Below are positions 17,579-27,097 of a DNA stretch of 64,000 nt, piece by piece (positions within the stretch are counted from its first letter, which is position 1; the number at the start of each line of letters is the position of its first letter). A program made the position numbers and the translations under genes. Under the pieces are notes generated by a model that made no database searches, was not told where the DNA came from, and was given only the letters and a program-made list of their open reading frames with translations. The DNA comes from MRBY01 sp943371005. Lineage in GTDB: Bacteria; Cyanobacteriota; Cyanobacteriia; Cyanobacteriales; MRBY01. Location of the stretch: positions 248,001 through 312,000 of the forward strand of contig CALRTB020000003.1 of NCBI GenBank assembly GCA_943371005.1, read 5' to 3'.

Positions 17579-17932
17579 GTGAGCTTTTTCGAGCAAATTA
17601 AACCCAGCATCAAAACCAAATGGCTAGATTACTTTGAAAATAACCAAGACTGGCTAAATATCCTGATGGATCGCGGCGAATCCGTGGCGACCCCCGACGG
17701 TGGCCGTCGTCCCCAAGGTTCCGTAATTCTCGGTGCGATCAGTGCCAAGGAACCTCGCCTCGCCGAAAGTCTCTATCTGTTTTCTTTAGTTGAAGCGAAT
17801 TTTGACACGATTGTTGATGTTTTAGGGCTAAACTTTGACCCACTCTTGGAACTCCGAAACCTAGAGGAAAAAGGAGCGGCAGCAAAGCCAATGATTACGC
17901 CCCCGAACCCAACCGTTTTGCCCACAGAATAA
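17579..17932 (+). CDS. DUF5331 family protein encoded between chlL and chlN
   Basis: 117 residues with a GTG start chosen because AGGAG precedes it by about 9 bases and the protein opens SFFEQIKPSIKTKWLDYFE, the standard family N-terminus. It is soluble and mostly helical, ending in a Pro-rich tail. DUF5331 genes are known next to chl genes in cyanobacteria and have no assigned role. The position inside the dark-operative reductase cluster suggests a link with that enzyme, for example assembly, stability or regulation, but nothing in the sequence shows which. Confidence 0.8.
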   Translation: MSFFEQIKPSIKTKWLDYFENNQDWLNILMDRGESVATPDGGRRPQGSVILGAISAKEPRLAESLYLFSLVEANFDTIVDVLGLNFDPLLELRNLEEKGAAAKPMITPPNPTVLPTE

Positions 17933-18049
17933 TTTCTCATCATTTGCCCTTCATTTTTTTGGGGGGCATCCCCTGAGCAACAATCGTGTCACTCCATTTC
18001 TAATTCACCCTTTCCAAAACTTTTTGCAAATCTATTTAGGAAAATTTTT

Positions 18050-19465
18050 ATGACCGTTGCTCAAGAAACCCCGAACTTAACCTTTGACTGCGAAACAGGC
18101 AATTACCACACCTTTTGTCCGATCAGTTGTGTGGCTTGGCTTTATCAGAAAATTGAAGATAGCTTTTTCCTGGTCATCGGCACCAAAACCTGCGGCTATT
18201 TCTTGCAAAATGCCATGGGCGTGATGATCTTCGCTGAACCCCGCTACGCCATGGCCGAACTCGAAGAGAGTGATATTTCTGCCCAACTCAACGATTACGA
18301 CGAACTCAAACGTCTTTGTCTGCAAATCAAACGCGATCGCAACCCCAGCGTGATTGTTTTTATTGGCACCTGCACCACCGAGATTATCAAAATGGATCTC
18401 GAAGGCTTTTCTCCTCGCCTCGAAGAAGAAATCGGCATTCCCATCGTGGTCGCCCGGGCCAATGGCCTAGATTATGCCTTTACCCAGGGTGAAGATACCG
18501 TCCTCGCAGCGATGGCGAACCGTTGTCCCAGCGAACCCCCGGCCCCCGCAAAAGAGGAAGAAGATACTGCTGCCGCCACCCGCTTCCAAAAGCTTTTAAA
18601 CCTGGGCCTCAAGAAAAAAGAAGAAGCCCCCCCTGTGGCCACAGAACAAAAAGAACACCATCCCTTAATTTTGTTTGGCTCTCTACCCGATCCCGTGGCG
18701 GCAAACCTGGAGCACGAACTAAAGAAACAGGGCGTTAAGGTTTCGGGCTGGCTCCCCACCAAGCTCTATACAGAATTACCGGTTGTGCAAGAAGGCTATT
18801 ACGTCGCTGGCGTAAATCCATTTCTCAGTCGCACCGCTACCACCCTGATGCGGCGCCGCAAATGTAAGCTCATTGGCGCTCCGTTCCCCATTGGCCCCGA
18901 TGGCACTAGAGCTTGGGTTGAAAAAATCTGCTCCGTGTTGGAAATTGAACCCCAGGGCTTAGCAGAACGAGAAGCACAAATCTGGGAGAGTTTAGAAGAC
19001 TATCTACAGCTCATTCGCGGCAAATCAGTCTTTTTCATGGGGGACAACTTACTAGAAATTTCCCTCGCCCGGTTCCTGATCCGCTGCGGCATGACCGTCG
19101 CCGAAATCGGCATCCCCTACATGGACAAGCGTTACCAAAAAGCAGAGCTTGATTTCCTGGCCCGCACCTGCCAGGAAATGGGTGCACCGATCCCCAAAAT
19201 TGTTGAAAAACCCGATAATTACAACCAAATTCAACGCATTAATGCCCTACAACCGGATTTAGTGATTACAGGCATGGCCCATGCAAATCCTTTGGAAGCC
19301 CGGGGGATCAACACAAAATGGTCAGTGGAGTTTACCTTTGCCCAGATCCATGGCTTTACCAATGCGCGGGACATTCTCGAACTGGTGACACGACCTTTGC
19401 GCCGTAACAACAACCTCAAGGATCTTGGTTGGGATAAGTTAGTCAGAGATAAAGCGTTGGTCTAG
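18050..19465 (+). CDS. chlN: Light-independent protochlorophyllide reductase subunit N
   Basis: 471 residues, the normal length. ChlN with ChlB forms the catalytic heterotetramer, related to nitrogenase NifDK, that reduces ring D of protochlorophyllide. The cluster-ligating cysteines fall in LTFDCETGNYHTFCPISCV near the N-terminus and in IGTKTCGYFLQ. A region near residues 165-200 is rich in Glu, Lys and Ala (AKEEEDTAAATRFQ then LGLKKKEEAPP), a family-variable insert. A strong terminator follows at 19483-19528, closing the chlL-DUF5331-chlN unit. Confidence 0.97.
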   Translation: MTVAQETPNLTFDCETGNYHTFCPISCVAWLYQKIEDSFFLVIGTKTCGYFLQNAMGVMIFAEPRYAMAELEESDISAQLNDYDELKRLCLQIKRDRNPSVIVFIGTCTTEIIKMDLEGFSPRLEEEIGIPIVVARANGLDYAFTQGEDTVLAAMANRCPSEPPAPAKEEEDTAAATRFQKLLNLGLKKKEEAPPVATEQKEHHPLILFGSLPDPVAANLEHELKKQGVKVSGWLPTKLYTELPVVQEGYYVAGVNPFLSRTATTLMRRRKCKLIGAPFPIGPDGTRAWVEKICSVLEIEPQGLAEREAQIWESLEDYLQLIRGKSVFFMGDNLLEISLARFLIRCGMTVAEIGIPYMDKRYQKAELDFLARTCQEMGAPIPKIVEKPDNYNQIQRINALQPDLVITGMAHANPLEARGINTKWSVEFTFAQIHGFTNARDILELVTRPLRRNNNLKDLGWDKLVRDKALV

Positions 19466-19482
19466 TGCAATCGTTGACGGCA

Positions 19483-19528
19483 AAATAAAGGCGGGTTCAC
19501 ATTGACTGTGTTTACGCCTTTATTTTTT
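19483..19528 (+). terminator. Strong terminator after chlN
   Basis: AAATAAAGGCG at 19483-19493 pairs perfectly with CGCCTTTATTT at 19515-19525, and the T run continues to 19528. A small inner stem (CACA/TGTG) may form in the loop. It starts 17 bases after the chlN stop. Confidence 0.85.
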
Positions 19529-19557
19529 ATCTTGAAATAGCTCCGGTTGTGCTAAAT

Positions 19558-20709
19558 ATGCGTCAAAATCTCTTTAAGAAATATCGTTTTTCAAGTCAGA
19601 CAAGTAGGAAAAATCAAAAATTATTTAGTTACTCCTATCATTCACCTGGCAGTATTCAAGGGACTTTACGGATTCCCCAAAAAGTATCTCATCCCCGGAT
19701 TACTTTAATCGATTATGATGATAATCATTACTTGAAAATTGACCATATTTCCCTAGAAAAATGTCATCCTTATCTGCAAACAGACTCTGTTTCTTGGATT
19801 GATATTGGGGGAGTGAGCGATGCAAATACGTTTCAGACAATAGGAGAAACTTTTCAGTTACATCCACTAATTTTAGAAGATGTTGCAAATGTCCCTCAGC
19901 GGCCCAAAATAGAAGAACAACAGGATCAATTATTGATTATCACTCAGATGGTCATGCTAAAGCCGAATCATCCTAGTTTTTGGTTGGAGCAGGTGAGTTT
20001 AATTTTATCTGGGCATTATCTTTTGACGGTGCAGGAAGAGTCTGAAGCGGATTGTTTTGGGAGAATATGTGATCGCCTTAGTTTAAATCAGGGTTTAATG
20101 CGGCACCAGGGGACCGATTTTTTGGCCTATGCCCTATGGGATGCAGTAATTGACGGTTTTTTTCCGGTGCTTGAAACCTTAGGCGATCGCCTTGAAGATT
20201 TAGAAGACAAAGTTGTCATCGCCCCGACCCCGGCAACCCTGACCGAAATCCATCAAATAAAACGGGAATTATTAGCTTTACGCCGGGCGATCTGGCCACA
20301 AAGGGACGCTCTAAATACGCTAATTCGAGACGGCCATCCACTGGTTAAAGAAGATGTAAAGCGCTATCTTCGGGATTGTTATGACCATACGGTGATGATC
20401 ATTGATGTGATCGAAACCTACCGAGAATTAGCGTCTGGGCTAATGGATGTTTATTTATCTGCAGTGAGCAATCGCATGAATGAAGTGATGCAACTGCTAA
20501 CGGTGATTTCAACGATTTTTATTCCCTTGACTTTTATTGCCGGGATCTATGGGATGAATTTCAATACAGAAAAGTCACCCTGGAATATGCCAGAGTTGAA
20601 TTGGCCGCTGGGTTATTTTTTTTGTTTGGGAATTATGGGGGCGATCGCCGGTTATTTACTCCTTTTTTTCCGACGTAAAGGCTGGCTCAAAATTAGTGAT
20701 TTTCATTAA
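19558..20709 (+). CDS. corA: CorA-family magnesium/cobalt transporter
   Basis: 383 residues from the ATG at 19558; a GTG at 19549 is also possible. The large cytosolic domain is followed by two C-terminal membrane helices, the first ending in YGMNF, the GMN motif that forms the ion-selectivity filter, and the second around FFCLGIMGAIAGYLLLFF. CorA is a homopentameric Mg2+ channel of the inner membrane; some members carry Co2+ or Ni2+. The N-terminal 45 residues are basic and low in GC compared with the rest. The stop is 1 base from that of the convergent DUF3370 gene. Confidence 0.92.
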   Translation: MRQNLFKKYRFSSQTSRKNQKLFSYSYHSPGSIQGTLRIPQKVSHPRITLIDYDDNHYLKIDHISLEKCHPYLQTDSVSWIDIGGVSDANTFQTIGETFQLHPLILEDVANVPQRPKIEEQQDQLLIITQMVMLKPNHPSFWLEQVSLILSGHYLLTVQEESEADCFGRICDRLSLNQGLMRHQGTDFLAYALWDAVIDGFFPVLETLGDRLEDLEDKVVIAPTPATLTEIHQIKRELLALRRAIWPQRDALNTLIRDGHPLVKEDVKRYLRDCYDHTVMIIDVIETYRELASGLMDVYLSAVSNRMNEVMQLLTVISTIFIPLTFIAGIYGMNFNTEKSPWNMPELNWPLGYFFCLGIMGAIAGYLLLFFRRKGWLKISDFH

Positions 20710-20710
20710 A

Positions 20711-22033
20711 CTATTCCGTCTTAACCGTCAATACCTGGGGCGGTGTGGCATCGGGGGGATAACGCAATTGAATATTCACTAAGCGGCGATCGCCGGGGGG
20801 CATTTCCAGGGTGACGAGGGGTTCCCCGGCTTGGCCGCGCTTTTGCACGAGGTGGAAATAGTCTGTACGCAAAAAGCCCTGGTCATCTTTGTAATTGACC
20901 CGCACTGGCCCCCGGAAAAAGGTCGCCGTCGGTAGGGGATCAAAAAAGCGCAGTGCTTCATCGGTGGCATCCTGTTTGATGGGTGTTTCAAGGGCGATCG
21001 CCACGGTTTGGGTTGCCTCGGTGGGATTGTGGAGGGGCAGGGTCAAATCGTAGAGCACCCCGTAATTCCCGTGGGCAGCATAGGCAGTATCGGGATAGCG
21101 GCGCAACATTTCGGCTGTTTGGATCTGGCCCGTGCCATGGGTTCCCCCAACGAGGGTGCTAATGCCATAGGAAAAGGCTTCCCCAGGGGCAGGAATGGTG
21201 AGATCCCAGGTGGGACTGTCATAAATTTGCGTTTTCCAAGTGCTGCCTGCGGAAACACCAGCCACCCGACCGTAGATTAAACCTCCTGGAGCACCAGGCA
21301 CGCTGGGGGGGCGATCGCGCGGGCTAGAGAGTTCCCCGGTTTCAAGAAGTGCTTGCCATTCTGCCAGGGTAGGCCCTCGGAAATTGCCTTGGCCATCGGG
21401 TTTTTCAAAGAGGGCTAAACTCGCCACATAAACGGGGCCAGTGCTGGTGAGTTCCAGATAGGTCGAGCGGCCATTGAGGGGCGGTTCTAGCTCCCGCACC
21501 GGAATCGGCAGATCAAAGATCATCTGGTAGCTCTGGGGAGCGATGGTCAATTGCTTGGGAAACTGCTCCTGGAGACGGCGACGCAGCAGATTATCCATCA
21601 CCCGACTACCCGGCCCGGCGTAGACAGTCCCCCTCGGATTTGGCACTTGGGCATCCAGGGCAATAAAGGGAGCATCCGGTTGGCTCAAATAGCTCGCGCC
21701 ATGGTGGAAATAAAGGGTAATGGGTTGATCGCTCGGATTGTAGGCGATCGCCCCGATGTGGAGACTGCGCAGATCCTCTGGGGAACCCTGGGCGACGTGG
21801 TGGGCAAACAGATCAAACCGTCCCGAAAAGGCAAAATCTAGGTGAGCATCTGGATGGGTTTTCCCGGTGGCCGGAAATGTGGATAGCAAAATTCCTTCCC
21901 CCAACACCTTTTCCGGGCTGTTGCTGTTAAACACAGGGGTTTGATCTAACTGTCCCGGTAAAACACGCACTTCCTGGGGACGCGCAATTTCTACCGGGGG
22001 CGGCGCTTGGGCAACAAAGAAGGGGAAAAACAT
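20711..22033 (-). CDS. DUF3370 family protein, probably exported
   Basis: 440 residues from the ATG at 22033; a GTG at 22048 would add five. A short hydrophobic start (MFFPFFVAQA) is followed by PPVEIARPQEVRVLPGQLDQ and VFNSNSPEKVLGEGILLSTF, the hallmark N-terminal block of DUF3370, a family almost confined to cyanobacteria. The body is predicted mostly beta, without further membrane segments. The short hydrophobic start suggests export to the periplasm or surface, but it is brief for a classical signal peptide. Function unknown. Confidence 0.8.
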   Translation of the reverse strand: MFFPFFVAQAPPPVEIARPQEVRVLPGQLDQTPVFNSNSPEKVLGEGILLSTFPATGKTHPDAHLDFAFSGRFDLFAHHVAQGSPEDLRSLHIGAIAYNPSDQPITLYFHHGASYLSQPDAPFIALDAQVPNPRGTVYAGPGSRVMDNLLRRRLQEQFPKQLTIAPQSYQMIFDLPIPVRELEPPLNGRSTYLELTSTGPVYVASLALFEKPDGQGNFRGPTLAEWQALLETGELSSPRDRPPSVPGAPGGLIYGRVAGVSAGSTWKTQIYDSPTWDLTIPAPGEAFSYGISTLVGGTHGTGQIQTAEMLRRYPDTAYAAHGNYGVLYDLTLPLHNPTEATQTVAIALETPIKQDATDEALRFFDPLPTATFFRGPVRVNYKDDQGFLRTDYFHLVQKRGQAGEPLVTLEMPPGDRRLVNIQLRYPPDATPPQVLTVKTE

Positions 22034-22091
22034 ACCGACATTCCACACACATTGCCGCCCATTGTATTGAGTTTTTTGGCTTTTTGGGTAA

Positions 22092-22934
22092 TTACACGAG
22101 ATCGCGATCCGTGAGAATTTCGTAGCCTGTTTCTGTCACCAGCACCGTATGTTCGAACTGGGCTGACAGGGACTTATCGGGAGTAATTACCGTCCACTTA
22201 TCTTCGAGGGTGATTGTTTCCTTGGTTTTCGCATTGACAATCGGTTCAATGGCCAGCACCATGCCCGCTTCGAGGACAACATTAGGCAGGTCACGGGTGC
22301 GGAAATTAAACACCGATGGTTCTTCGTGGAGTGCCTGGCCTACCCCGTGGCCCGTAAAATCTTCCACCACCTGGTAGCCATAGCTGTGCACATGGTCTTC
22401 GACGGCCCCGGCAATATCCAGGAGCGTATTTCCGGCTTTTACTTGCTCGATTCCTTTATAAAGTGCTTCTTCGGCCGCTTGCATCAACCGTTTCGCCTCC
22501 GGCTTAATCTTTTTGCCAACGCCGACGGTAATACAGGAATCGCCATGGTAGCCATTGAACAATGCGCCCGTATCGACTTTCACGATGTCCCCTTGGTGGA
22601 TGCGTTTGTCCGCCCGGGGAATGCCATGGACAACTTCATCATTGATCGAGATGCAGATGGAACTGGGAAAACCGTAATACCCTTTAAAGCTGGGCGTTGC
22701 GCCTAATTCTCGGATCCGCTGTTCAGCATAGGCATCCACTTCGAGGGTCGTCATCCCCGGCTTGATGATCTCACTCACTTCCTTGAGAACGGTGGCCACG
22801 ATCCGCGCCGATTGTCGCATAATTGCAATTTCAGCAGCGGTCTTAATTTTGACTTTGCTTTTTTTACGGCGGCGGGGGAGGCCCACTTGGGCTTTTTTGG
22901 GTTCGGGAATTAGGAGATTGAGTAACTGTTTCAA
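22092..22934 (-). CDS. map: Methionine aminopeptidase, type I
   Basis: 280 residues from a TTG at 22934 that overlaps the TGA of the upstream gene as TTGA; an in-frame stop lies just upstream, so no earlier start exists. A GTG inside AQVGLP is the only near alternative. The enzyme removes N-terminal methionine after deformylation. Metal ligands lie in VKVDTGALFNGYHGDSCI (two Asp), GHGVGQALHEEPSVFN (His), AIEPIV (Glu) and AQFEHTVLV (Glu). A basic N-terminal extension of about 30 residues (RRRKKSKVKIK) precedes the core. AAGG about 8 bases upstream may assist initiation. Confidence 0.92.
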   Translation of the reverse strand: MKQLLNLLIPEPKKAQVGLPRRRKKSKVKIKTAAEIAIMRQSARIVATVLKEVSEIIKPGMTTLEVDAYAEQRIRELGATPSFKGYYGFPSSICISINDEVVHGIPRADKRIHQGDIVKVDTGALFNGYHGDSCITVGVGKKIKPEAKRLMQAAEEALYKGIEQVKAGNTLLDIAGAVEDHVHSYGYQVVEDFTGHGVGQALHEEPSVFNFRTRDLPNVVLEAGMVLAIEPIVNAKTKETITLEDKWTVITPDKSLSAQFEHTVLVTETGYEILTDRDLV

Positions 22935-24409
22935 TGGAGTACCTTGAGGAAATCAATGGCAGATTGGGCAATTATTTCGGCGGCGGGATCGAGATCAGCG
23001 ACAATGCGGCGGGCATGGTAAAAGTCTTGGCGATCGCCATTGAGGTAATCGTCTAGTTTTTGACCCGTAAATGAACCGTCACGCAGCCCCAGCACCAGGA
23101 TGATCGCCGCGAGATGGGGTTCAGCGGCAAAGTCTGGGTGATCGACGAGATTAACGCCTATGCGATCGCCCCACCGGGTATAGTTTAACCGACCGGCAAT
23201 TTTTACGAAGCCCCGTCCCTGGTAGCGCAGCCCATCACCTGGCTGGATATTTCCCAAATCACGACGGCCTTCTAGGTTTGGATCTGGGATCGGCTGCACA
23301 AGACTGGCACCAAAGGCCCCTTCATGGCTCGCCGTGGCGAGAATATAGGCCACCTGGGTGGGTTCAATGATCCCGCAGCGTTGGCAGGTTTCTAGGAGTA
23401 GAGGAATGGTTTTGCGGGCAGCATTGTGGTGGGGATGATTTTCTAAGGATGCAATCAGGCGATCGCCATAACTTTTGAGGGGGCGTAGGGGCGCATAAAC
23501 TTCCACCCATTGATTTAATAGTGTCATCCAAGTTTGACCCCCAACAACGCCATCAATGGTTAATTCCGCAATCATCTGAAAGCGTTTAACAGCTTGTTCG
23601 GTTTGGGGGCCAAAGTGACCATCAATAGTGAAATGCTCAAGGGACAGCAGCCGCTGCAACAACCGTTGTAAATAGCTCACCGAAGCATTGAGTTGAGGCG
23701 TCGCTAAACCATCGCCCAAGTGAAGGATTGGATATTTACGGTCACTGGCTGGGAATTCCCCGCTAGGCAAATGTTGCAAGTCAGCATATTTTTTGGCGAT
23801 CGCCTCTTGATCCTGAATAAATTTTTCCAAAGCTTCCCAGGTGGATAGCCCCACAATCCCATCGGCCACAAGCTTTTGGCGTACCTGAAAAAATTTCACG
23901 CCGTTTTCTGTTTGCCGACCAAACTTTCCGTCCAGCTTGGCCGTTTCTGGGATAAATAGACCCCGTTGCAGCAATTTTTGCAAGTAATGAACCGCCTGCT
24001 GTTGGGGCGAAATTTCAAACCCGGCCCCCCGGCGCAACAGGAGTTTTTCGGGCCGATCTTGTTGTAAAAGTGAAGCGGCTTCCGGGGCCTGTTGGGGTGA
24101 GGGTTCTGTCGTCGCTGGGGGGGTTAGAAAGAGTTGTTGATAGCGTTCAATGGTTTGCCAAGTGCAGGGATCAACGGTGCCCGTTTTTGGCAGTTTATTC
24201 GCTCGTTGAAATGACCGGACCGCCGCTTCCGTCGTGCGCCCAAAAATGCCGTCAATCACTGCCGAGCGAGGTAAAAATCCGGCGGCCCGCAAAAAAGTTT
24301 GCAAATAACCCACTTCATCATTGGCGATCGCCTGGCGTTGCAGTTGCCGGGGGCGTTTGAGAGCGGGACGTTCACGGCTGGCGGTGGCGGACTCACGGTG
24401 ACGCTTCAT
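22931..24409 (-). CDS. Triple peptidoglycan-binding protein with C-terminal chitinase-like (GH19-type) domain
   Basis: 492 residues. Three PG_binding_1 domains follow each other near residues 32-90, 138-195 and 236-295, each with the D-G-xFG-xxT-xxAVxxFQ pattern (for example VIDGIFGRTTEAAVRSFQ and TIDGHFGPQTEQAVKRFQ). The C-terminal 180 residues, with GDGLRYQGRGFVKIAGRLNYTRWG, resemble glycoside hydrolase family 19 endolysin-like domains that cut glycan strands. No signal peptide is seen; the start is strongly basic instead, which is odd for a wall enzyme. The stop overlaps the map start by 3 bases. Confidence 0.8.
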   Translation of the reverse strand: MKRHRESATASRERPALKRPRQLQRQAIANDEVGYLQTFLRAAGFLPRSAVIDGIFGRTTEAAVRSFQRANKLPKTGTVDPCTWQTIERYQQLFLTPPATTEPSPQQAPEAASLLQQDRPEKLLLRRGAGFEISPQQQAVHYLQKLLQRGLFIPETAKLDGKFGRQTENGVKFFQVRQKLVADGIVGLSTWEALEKFIQDQEAIAKKYADLQHLPSGEFPASDRKYPILHLGDGLATPQLNASVSYLQRLLQRLLSLEHFTIDGHFGPQTEQAVKRFQMIAELTIDGVVGGQTWMTLLNQWVEVYAPLRPLKSYGDRLIASLENHPHHNAARKTIPLLLETCQRCGIIEPTQVAYILATASHEGAFGASLVQPIPDPNLEGRRDLGNIQPGDGLRYQGRGFVKIAGRLNYTRWGDRIGVNLVDHPDFAAEPHLAAIILVLGLRDGSFTGQKLDDYLNGDRQDFYHARRIVADLDPAAEIIAQSAIDFLKVLH

Positions 24410-24481
24410 ACTATGATTGGGGGTGATGGGAGGGGCGATCGTCTTCCATTGTAAGAAATAAAAAAATCAACCACCGCCACC

Positions 24482-25708
24482 ATGTTCAGAATTCTTCACT
24501 TCGCCGATATCCATATGGGCAGCGGTTTTTCCCATGGTCGGGTGAACCCAGAAACTGGCCTAAATTCCCGCCTCGAAGATTTTGAGCAGACCCTAGGGCT
24601 TTGCATCGACCGGGCGATCGCCGATCCCGTAGACCTTGTTATTTTTGCTGGGGATGCCTTCCCCGATGCCACCCCGGCCCCCTATATCCACGAAGCCTTT
24701 GCAGGGCAATTTCGTCGCCTTGTCGCCCACAATATCCCGGCGGTACTTGTCGTCGGGAACCATGATCAATATTCCCAAGGCAATGGGGGAGCTAGTTTAA
24801 ATATCTATCGCACCCTGGCGGTACCTGGTTTCATTGTGGGCGATCGCCTCACAACCCACACCCTCGAACTGCCCAAAGGTCCCTTGCAAATCATCACCCT
24901 GCCTTGGCTCAACCAAGCCACCCTCCTCACTCGGCAACAAACCGAAGGCAAAACCCTCAACGAAATCCACCAGATCCTCCTCCAGAAACTCGAACCGATC
25001 CTCGAAGCCGAAATTCGTCGCCTCAATCCCGAAATCCCCACGATCCTGGTGGGTCATCTGATGGCCGACCGCGCGAACCTGGGGGCCGAACGCTTCCTCG
25101 CTGTGGGTAAAGGCTTTAATATTCCTGTGGCTTTCCTCAACCGTTCTGAACTTGATTATGTGGCCCTCGGCCATGTGCACCGCCACCAAAACCTCAACCC
25201 CAGCAATGATCCCCCAATCATCTATCCTGGCAGCATTGAACGGGTTGATTTTAGCGAGGAAAAAGAAGCAAAAGGCTATGTTTTAATCAACCTCCGCAAG
25301 GGTCAGGTCGACTGGGAATTTGTCCCTCTCCCAGCCCGGGCATTTCGCACGATCAAAATCGATGTCAGTGACGCTGACGAACCAGAAACCGAGATTCTTA
25401 GCGAAATTGCGAAGGCTTCCATCACCGATACCGTGGTTCGTCTCATCTACAAAATCCGCCCCGAACAAACAGAACTCATTGACCAGCGCACCCTCAGAAA
25501 AGCCCTCAAAGCAGCCCATCAAGCATCCATTCAAGCGGAACTAGTAAGTCAACTCTCCCGTCCCCGTCTGCCGGAACTGGGCATTGGCCAATCCCTCGAT
25601 CCGATGAATGCCCTCAACACCTATCTCACGAACCGAGAAGATTTACAGGATATTGCCCTCGCCATGCGCGAAACTGCCACAGAACTCATGTCACAAACCT
25701 CACCTTGA
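24482..25708 (+). CDS. SbcD/Mre11-like metallophosphoesterase (DNA repair exonuclease)
   Basis: 408 residues. Phosphoesterase motifs are in order: FADIHMGSG (DxH), VIFAGDAFPD (GD), VVGNHDQYS (GNHD), LVGHLMAD and ALGHVHRHQ (GHxH). This is the layout of SbcD and Mre11, Mn-dependent nucleases that process DNA ends and hairpins with an SbcC/Rad50 ATPase. No SbcC gene is adjacent. The family also includes YhaO-type proteins, so the exact role is inferred. The gene is convergent with ugd. Confidence 0.85.
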   Translation: MFRILHFADIHMGSGFSHGRVNPETGLNSRLEDFEQTLGLCIDRAIADPVDLVIFAGDAFPDATPAPYIHEAFAGQFRRLVAHNIPAVLVVGNHDQYSQGNGGASLNIYRTLAVPGFIVGDRLTTHTLELPKGPLQIITLPWLNQATLLTRQQTEGKTLNEIHQILLQKLEPILEAEIRRLNPEIPTILVGHLMADRANLGAERFLAVGKGFNIPVAFLNRSELDYVALGHVHRHQNLNPSNDPPIIYPGSIERVDFSEEKEAKGYVLINLRKGQVDWEFVPLPARAFRTIKIDVSDADEPETEILSEIAKASITDTVVRLIYKIRPEQTELIDQRTLRKALKAAHQASIQAELVSQLSRPRLPELGIGQSLDPMNALNTYLTNREDLQDIALAMRETATELMSQTSP

Positions 25709-25719
25709 GGCTTAGAACA

Positions 25720-27069
25720 CTAGTGGCCAATGCCCAGATAGCGAAACCCTAGTGCTTCTAGGGCGTCTCGGTCGAGAAAATTCCGGCCATCGATAATCAA
25801 CCGATTTTGGAGGCGATCGCCTAATTGCCCATAGTCGAGGTGCAAAAATTCTTGCCAGTCCGTGACTAAAACCAACGCGTCACAGGTGTCTGCTAACATT
25901 TCTGGGCTATCTTCGATGATTACCCCTGATAGGCCGTGACCAATGCCATTTTGGGAGACAATTGGATCGTAGGCCTTGACCCGCGCCCCCAGGCGATTTA
26001 GCTCTGTAATCAGATTGAGGGATGGGGCATCGCGCATATCATCGGTGTCTGGCTTGAAGGTTAACCCCAGCAGACCAATGGTCTTCCCCTTAAGAATCTT
26101 CAGTTCCTGTTGCAGTTTTTCGACGACGATTAGTTTTTGCCGATTATTCACTGTCACTGCCGCTTCTAGGAGTTGCGCCTGATAGCCGTAGTCTTCTGCG
26201 GTGTGCACTAAAGCGGCCACATCTTTCGGGAAGCAGGAACCGCCCCAACCTAGACCCGCCTGGAGAAATTTATTGCCAATGCGACTATCGAGGCCGATGC
26301 CCTTCGCCACCTGGAGAATGTCGGCCCCGACACGATCACACACATTCGCTACTTCATTGATAAAGCTAATTTTCGTTGCGAGAAAAGCATTGGCGGCATA
26401 TTTAATCATTTCGGCGGAATTGAGATCCGTTTCTACCACCGGAATCGGTTTGGGGTGTTCTGGCTCGCTAAAGCGCCCTTGGATAAGGGGATCATAAAGC
26501 TGTTTCATCAAGGCGATCGCCTTGGGACTGCTACTGCCTAGAACAATTCGGTCAGGGTTAAAAGTATCGAAAATCGCCGAGCCTTCCCGCAAGAATTCGG
26601 GGTTACTAACCACATCAAACTGCACCGTATGGCCATTTTGTTTCTGTTTGACCCCATCGAGGACGATCATCCGTACCCAATCCCCTGACCCAATCGGCAC
26701 GGTTGATTTATTGACAATCACTTTATAGCTAGCCGCTGGTAAATGCTCACCAATGCCCTTGGCCACGGCCTCCACATAGCGGGTGTCACTTTCCCCCGTC
26801 GGTAAGGCTGGGGTACCCACCGCAATGAACAAAATTTCCCCGTGGTTGATCCCTCGCCGCAAATCGCTACTAAATTGCAAGCGTCCGGTGGCCATTTCCT
26901 GCTGCATGAGTTCCGCTAGACCAGGTTCGTAAATGGGCGATCGCCCCGCCTGCATCAGCTTGATTTTCTGCTCATTGTTGTCGATGCAGATGACATCATG
27001 GCCCATGTGCGCCAGGCAAACCCCTGTGACCAAGCCCACGTACCCCGTTCCAATTACACAAACTTTCAT
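25720..27069 (-). CDS. ugd: UDP-glucose 6-dehydrogenase
   Basis: 449 residues. It oxidises UDP-glucose twice with NAD to UDP-glucuronate. The Rossmann start VIGTGYVGLVTGVCLAHMGHDV, the central helix segment VGADILQVAKGIGLDSRIG, and the active-site cysteine in GLGWGGSCFPKDVAAL are all present. The C-terminal UDP-binding half contains GLTFKPDTDDMRDAP. The next upstream gene on the same strand makes UDP-xylose from UDP-glucuronate, so the pair forms a two-step branch that supplies sugars for extracellular polysaccharide or lipopolysaccharide. Confidence 0.93.
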   Translation of the reverse strand: MKVCVIGTGYVGLVTGVCLAHMGHDVICIDNNEQKIKLMQAGRSPIYEPGLAELMQQEMATGRLQFSSDLRRGINHGEILFIAVGTPALPTGESDTRYVEAVAKGIGEHLPAASYKVIVNKSTVPIGSGDWVRMIVLDGVKQKQNGHTVQFDVVSNPEFLREGSAIFDTFNPDRIVLGSSSPKAIALMKQLYDPLIQGRFSEPEHPKPIPVVETDLNSAEMIKYAANAFLATKISFINEVANVCDRVGADILQVAKGIGLDSRIGNKFLQAGLGWGGSCFPKDVAALVHTAEDYGYQAQLLEAAVTVNNRQKLIVVEKLQQELKILKGKTIGLLGLTFKPDTDDMRDAPSLNLITELNRLGARVKAYDPIVSQNGIGHGLSGVIIEDSPEMLADTCDALVLVTDWQEFLHLDYGQLGDRLQNRLIIDGRNFLDRDALEALGFRYLGIGH

Positions 27070-27097
27070 CGTCGTTTCTAGTGTTGTTGTCCGTAAA

